This document shows positions 24,008 through 25,904 of a stretch of 25,904 nucleotides of DNA, one piece after another. The first letter of the stretch is position 1, and each line of letters begins with the position of its first letter. The DNA comes from Paracoccaceae bacterium (GTDB lineage Bacteria; Pseudomonadota; Alphaproteobacteria; Rhodobacterales; Rhodobacteraceae). The position numbers and the translations under genes are program-made. The notes beneath the pieces were generated by a model. The model was not told the DNA's origin. It did no database searches and saw nothing but the letters and a program-made list of their open reading frames with translations. Location: the NCBI GenBank assembly GCA_003561595.1, contig PWWF01000160.1:1-25904 (forward strand), read 5' to 3'.

Positions 24008-24364
24008 ATGGAAGAATTCAGCCTGATGACGATTCTGGCCGTGTTCGAGGAAATGTTCGGGCGCGGGTTGTTCTGGACCATGGTGGTGGTGGCGTTGGCG
24101 ATCACAGCGGCCTGGGTCTATGTGCTGGTGCGGGACCGCTCACTCTCGATGCGGAAATTCCTGCTGGCGCAACTGTCGATGCCGCTGGGCGGGATTGCGG
24201 CTGTGTGGTTCGTGCTGCTGATCACGAATTCGGGCCTGCGCGATATCGGCGGGCCGATTGATGTGATCGTGTTGCTGGGTGTGTTCGCCGCCGGGGCGGT
24301 GGGCTTTGCGATCCTGGTCTATGTGGTGCAATCGCTTGTGCGGGGCAGGGCTGCCGATAGCTGA
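24008..24364 (+). CDS. DUF5368 membrane protein
   Basis: A 118-residue integral membrane protein with three hydrophobic helices, at about 20-40, 55-74 and 83-109. I recognise it as the DUF5368 family found in Rhodobacterales; its function is unknown. There are no cysteines or obvious metal ligands. The ATG at 24008 is preceded by an AAAGGATGAGAG stretch. It lies 146 bases after sqr on the same strand, across three hairpins, and before a terminator at 24379, so it is probably the last gene of the sqr unit. Confidence 0.75.
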   Translation: MEEFSLMTILAVFEEMFGRGLFWTMVVVALAITAAWVYVLVRDRSLSMRKFLLAQLSMPLGGIAAVWFVLLITNSGLRDIGGPIDVIVLLGVFAAGAVGFAILVYVVQSLVRGRAADS

Positions 24365-24378
24365 AGCTCCGCACTGGG

Positions 24379-24413
24379 CCGACCTGCGCCCGTCCTCCCG
24401 GGGTGCGGGTCGG
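24379..24413 (+). terminator. Terminator of the sqr-DUF5368 unit
   Basis: CCGACCTGCGCCC (24379-24391) pairs with GGGTGCGGGTCGG (24401-24413) through 13 pairs, two of them G-T, with a nine-base loop; ATTTT follows about a dozen bases later. It begins 14 bases after the DUF5368 stop. Confidence 0.6.
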
Positions 24414-24431
24414 TGCCATGGCATTTTGGGC

Positions 24432-24460
24432 TTGGCAGGGGGGCTGAGGGCGCGTAGGTT
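24432..24460 (+). promoter_or_regulatory. Candidate promoter of the cysS leader
   Basis: TTGGCA (24432-24437), a 17-base spacer and TAGGTT (24455-24460). Transcription would begin about 24467, right at the ATG of the small open frame at 24468. Confidence 0.45.
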
Positions 24461-24467
24461 GCGCCCC

Positions 24468-24512
24468 ATGAACCGCTTGACCCGCATCATTTGCTGCTGC
24501 ATTTCGCCCTGA
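24468..24512 (+). CDS. Cys-codon leader peptide upstream of cysS
   Basis: A 14-residue open frame, MNRLTRIICCCISP, with three consecutive TGC cysteine codons at 24492-24500 and TGA at 24510-24512. It lies 79 bases before the cysS ATG, on the same strand, and downstream of a terminator and a candidate promoter. There is no good ribosome site, and the predicted transcript start is at or one base before its ATG, so it may be translated as a leaderless message. Runs of the codon for the amino acid that the next gene's enzyme uses are the classical sign of attenuation: slow Cys-tRNA charging would stall the ribosome and alter downstream RNA folding. The following RNA can pair CGGCGGC (24519-24525) with GCCGCCG (24563-24569). 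The role is inferred. Confidence 0.65.
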   Translation: MNRLTRIICCCISP

Positions 24513-24591
24513 GCATTTCGGCGGCGGGTCCTGTTGACATCTTTCCTTGTCTGATCAGTCCAGCCGCCGGGCCCGGCCCGACGAGGATGGC

Positions 24592-25904
24592 ATGACCGAT
24601 ATCAGACTCCACAATACCCGCACGCGTCAGAAAGAGCGGTTCGCGCCGCTCGATCCCGGCAATGTCCGGATGTATGTCTGCGGGCCCACGGTCTATGACC
24701 GCGCGCATCTGGGCAATGCGCGGCCCGTTGTGGTGTTCGATGTGCTGTATCGGTTGCTGCGCCACGTCTATGGGCCGGACGCGGTGACCTATGTGCGTAA
24801 TTTCACTGATGTCGATGACAAGATCAACGCGCGGGCGCGCGAGATGCAGGCGGCGGGCGACGCGCGGCCGCTCAATGACATCATCCGCGAGGTGACGGAT
24901 CAGACCATCGGCTGGTATCATGCCGATATGGATGCGCTGGGGGCGTTGCGGCCGGATCATGAGCCGCGCGCGACCGAGTTCATCGTGCAGATGGTGGCGA
25001 TGATCCAAGGGCTGGTGGCATCGGGCCATGCTTATGAGGCCCAGGGCCATGTGCTGTTCGATGTGCGGTCTTATCCGGACTACGGGAAGCTCTCGGGCCG
25101 CTCGGTCGATGACATGATCGCGGGCGCGCGGGTCGAGGTCGCGCCCTACAAGCGCGATCCGATGGATTTCGTGTTGTGGAAGCCGTCCAGCGCGGATGAG
25201 CCGGGGTGGGACTCGCCCTGGGGTCGGGGGCGTCCGGGCTGGCATATCGAATGCTCGGCCATGGCGCATGAGTTGCTGGGACCGGCCTTTGACATCCATG
25301 GCGGCGGGATCGATCTGCAATTCCCGCATCATGAGAACGAGATTGCGCAGTCCTGCTGCGCGCATCCCGATGCGGGCTTTGCGAATTTCTGGCTGCATAA
25401 TGAGATGGTGCAGGTTGAGGGGAAGAAGATGTCCAAGTCCTTGGGCAATTTCTTCACGGTGCGGGATTTGCTGGATCAGGGCTGGCCGGGCGAGGTGATC
25501 CGCTTCGTGATGCTGTCCACGCATTACCGCAAGCCGATGGATTGGACAGAGCGTAAGGCGGAAGCTGCCCAGAACACTCTTCGCGGGTGGTATATCCTAG
25601 CTTCCAAAGCTGAGGTTAATACCCATGTTGAACCAGAATTGCTAATGGCTCTCTGCGACGATTTGAACACGTCAGATGCAATCCGCGTGATGCACCAGCT
25701 AGCGCACTCAGAGGACTTTTCCGGGCTAAAGACTGGATTGCAGATTCTCGGCCTTTTAGAGCCTCCAATGGGAGAATGGACGAGGCCGAGAGATGTGACA
25801 GATCCAGTTCAATTAGCCCTTTTCCCAGTGCTTGACCGTTGGTTTGATGCGCGCAGAGAAAAGAATTTCCAATTGGCAGATCAAATTCGGGAAGATGCTG
25901 CGGA
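24592..25904 (+). CDS. cysS: Cysteinyl-tRNA synthetase (3' end cut by the window)
   Basis: Attaches cysteine to tRNA-Cys. Class I synthetase; 437 codons are seen without a stop, so about 20-60 residues are missing. The zinc ligand C30 and the HLGN version of the HIGH motif (39-42) are in [31 protein letters not shown] holds a further zinc Cys, [11 protein letters not shown] holds the zinc His/Glu, and KMSKS is at 279-283. The ATG at 24592 has GAGG five bases before it. From about codon 318 (base 25545 onward) codon use changes abruptly: CTA, TTA, AGA, AGG, CCA and GTT appear, and GC falls to about 51% (153 of 300 bases in 25561-25860), against about 61% in two upstream blocks counted. The reading frame and protein similarity continue, so the 3' part looks replaced rather than broken. 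Confidence 0.95.
   Translation, partial: MTDIRLHNTRTRQKERFAPLDPGNVRMYVCGPTVYDRAHLGNARPVVVFDVLYRLLRHVYGPDAVTYVRNFTDVDDKINARAREMQAAGDARPLNDIIREVTDQTIGWYHADMDALGALRPDHEPRATEFIVQMVAMIQGLVASGHAYEAQGHVLFDVRSYPDYGKLSGRSVDDMIAGARVEVAPYKRDPMDFVLWKPSSADEPGWDSPWGRGRPGWHIECSAMAHELLGPAFDIHGGGIDLQFPHHENEIAQSCCAHPDAGFANFWLHNEMVQVEGKKMSKSLGNFFTVRDLLDQGWPGEVIRFVMLSTHYRKPMDWTERKAEAAQNTLRGWYILASKAEVNTHVEPELLMALCDDLNTSDAIRVMHQLAHSEDFSGLKTGLQILGLLEPPMGEWTRPRDVTDPVQLALFPVLDRWFDARREKNFQLADQIREDAA

Noticed and set aside
24534..24562. TTGACA at 24534-24539 as the -35 of a cysS promoter
   Set aside because: No acceptable -10 is found at 16-18 bases (AGTCCA or CAGTCC), so the promoter upstream of the leader frame is preferred.

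Overview
The window looks like chromosomal DNA of an alphaproteobacterium of the Rhodobacterales (Rhodobacter/Roseobacter relatives). The grounds are the high GC content, the gene orders (rpsA-ihfB-lapA-trpF; zwf-pgl-pgi) and recognisable Rhodobacteraceae families (DUF5368 membrane protein, DUF4394 protein, the dapE neighbourhood). A bciA-type 8-vinyl reductase of bacteriochlorophyll synthesis points to an anoxygenic phototroph. Several exported proteins are strongly acidic, which would fit a saline or haloalkaline habitat, but that is only an inference.

Layout. 1-1200: tRNA-Arg(CCG), then a glycosyltransferase gene split by an in-frame amber codon. 1203-5180: an MFS transporter facing left, divergent from an alkA-type DNA glycosylase, a serine esterase and a second MFS transporter. 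5412-5996: an HNH endonuclease-family gene with its own promoter. 6078-9868: zwf, pgl and pgi, the entry to the Entner-Doudoroff/pentose phosphate route. 9951-14113 (leftward): SGNH hydrolase, a small conserved protein, dapE, a GNAT acetyltransferase, rlmJ and a Met/Asp-rich lipoprotein, several with overlapping ends. 14114-14608: non-coding, with hairpins. 14609-17226: lpxD, a flavin reductase and bciA. 17227-17667: long inverted repeats, a strong promoter and an attenuator-like hairpin ahead of rpsA. 17668-20867: rpsA, ihfB, lapA-like gene and trpF.

20939-24364 is a sulfide-related locus. A DUF4394 exported protein and an NsrR-like Rrf2 regulator face left. A Tat-signal-bearing sulfide:quinone oxidoreductase of the mitochondrial type and a three-helix DUF5368 protein face right. 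The divergent control region holds a perfect FNR-type box and several dyads.

The right edge is cysS, cut by the window end. Upstream of it is a 14-residue open frame with three consecutive Cys codons that begins where transcription is predicted to start: a candidate leaderless, cysteine-sensing leader peptide. The 3' quarter of cysS drops to about 51% GC with rare codons, so the gene appears mosaic and the window may end at the edge of transferred DNA.

The most notable items are the Cys-codon leader of cysS, the mosaic cysS, the sulfide locus with its dense regulatory region, the rpsA leader, and the hairpin-plus-AT-rich interspersed element seen in two intergenic gaps.
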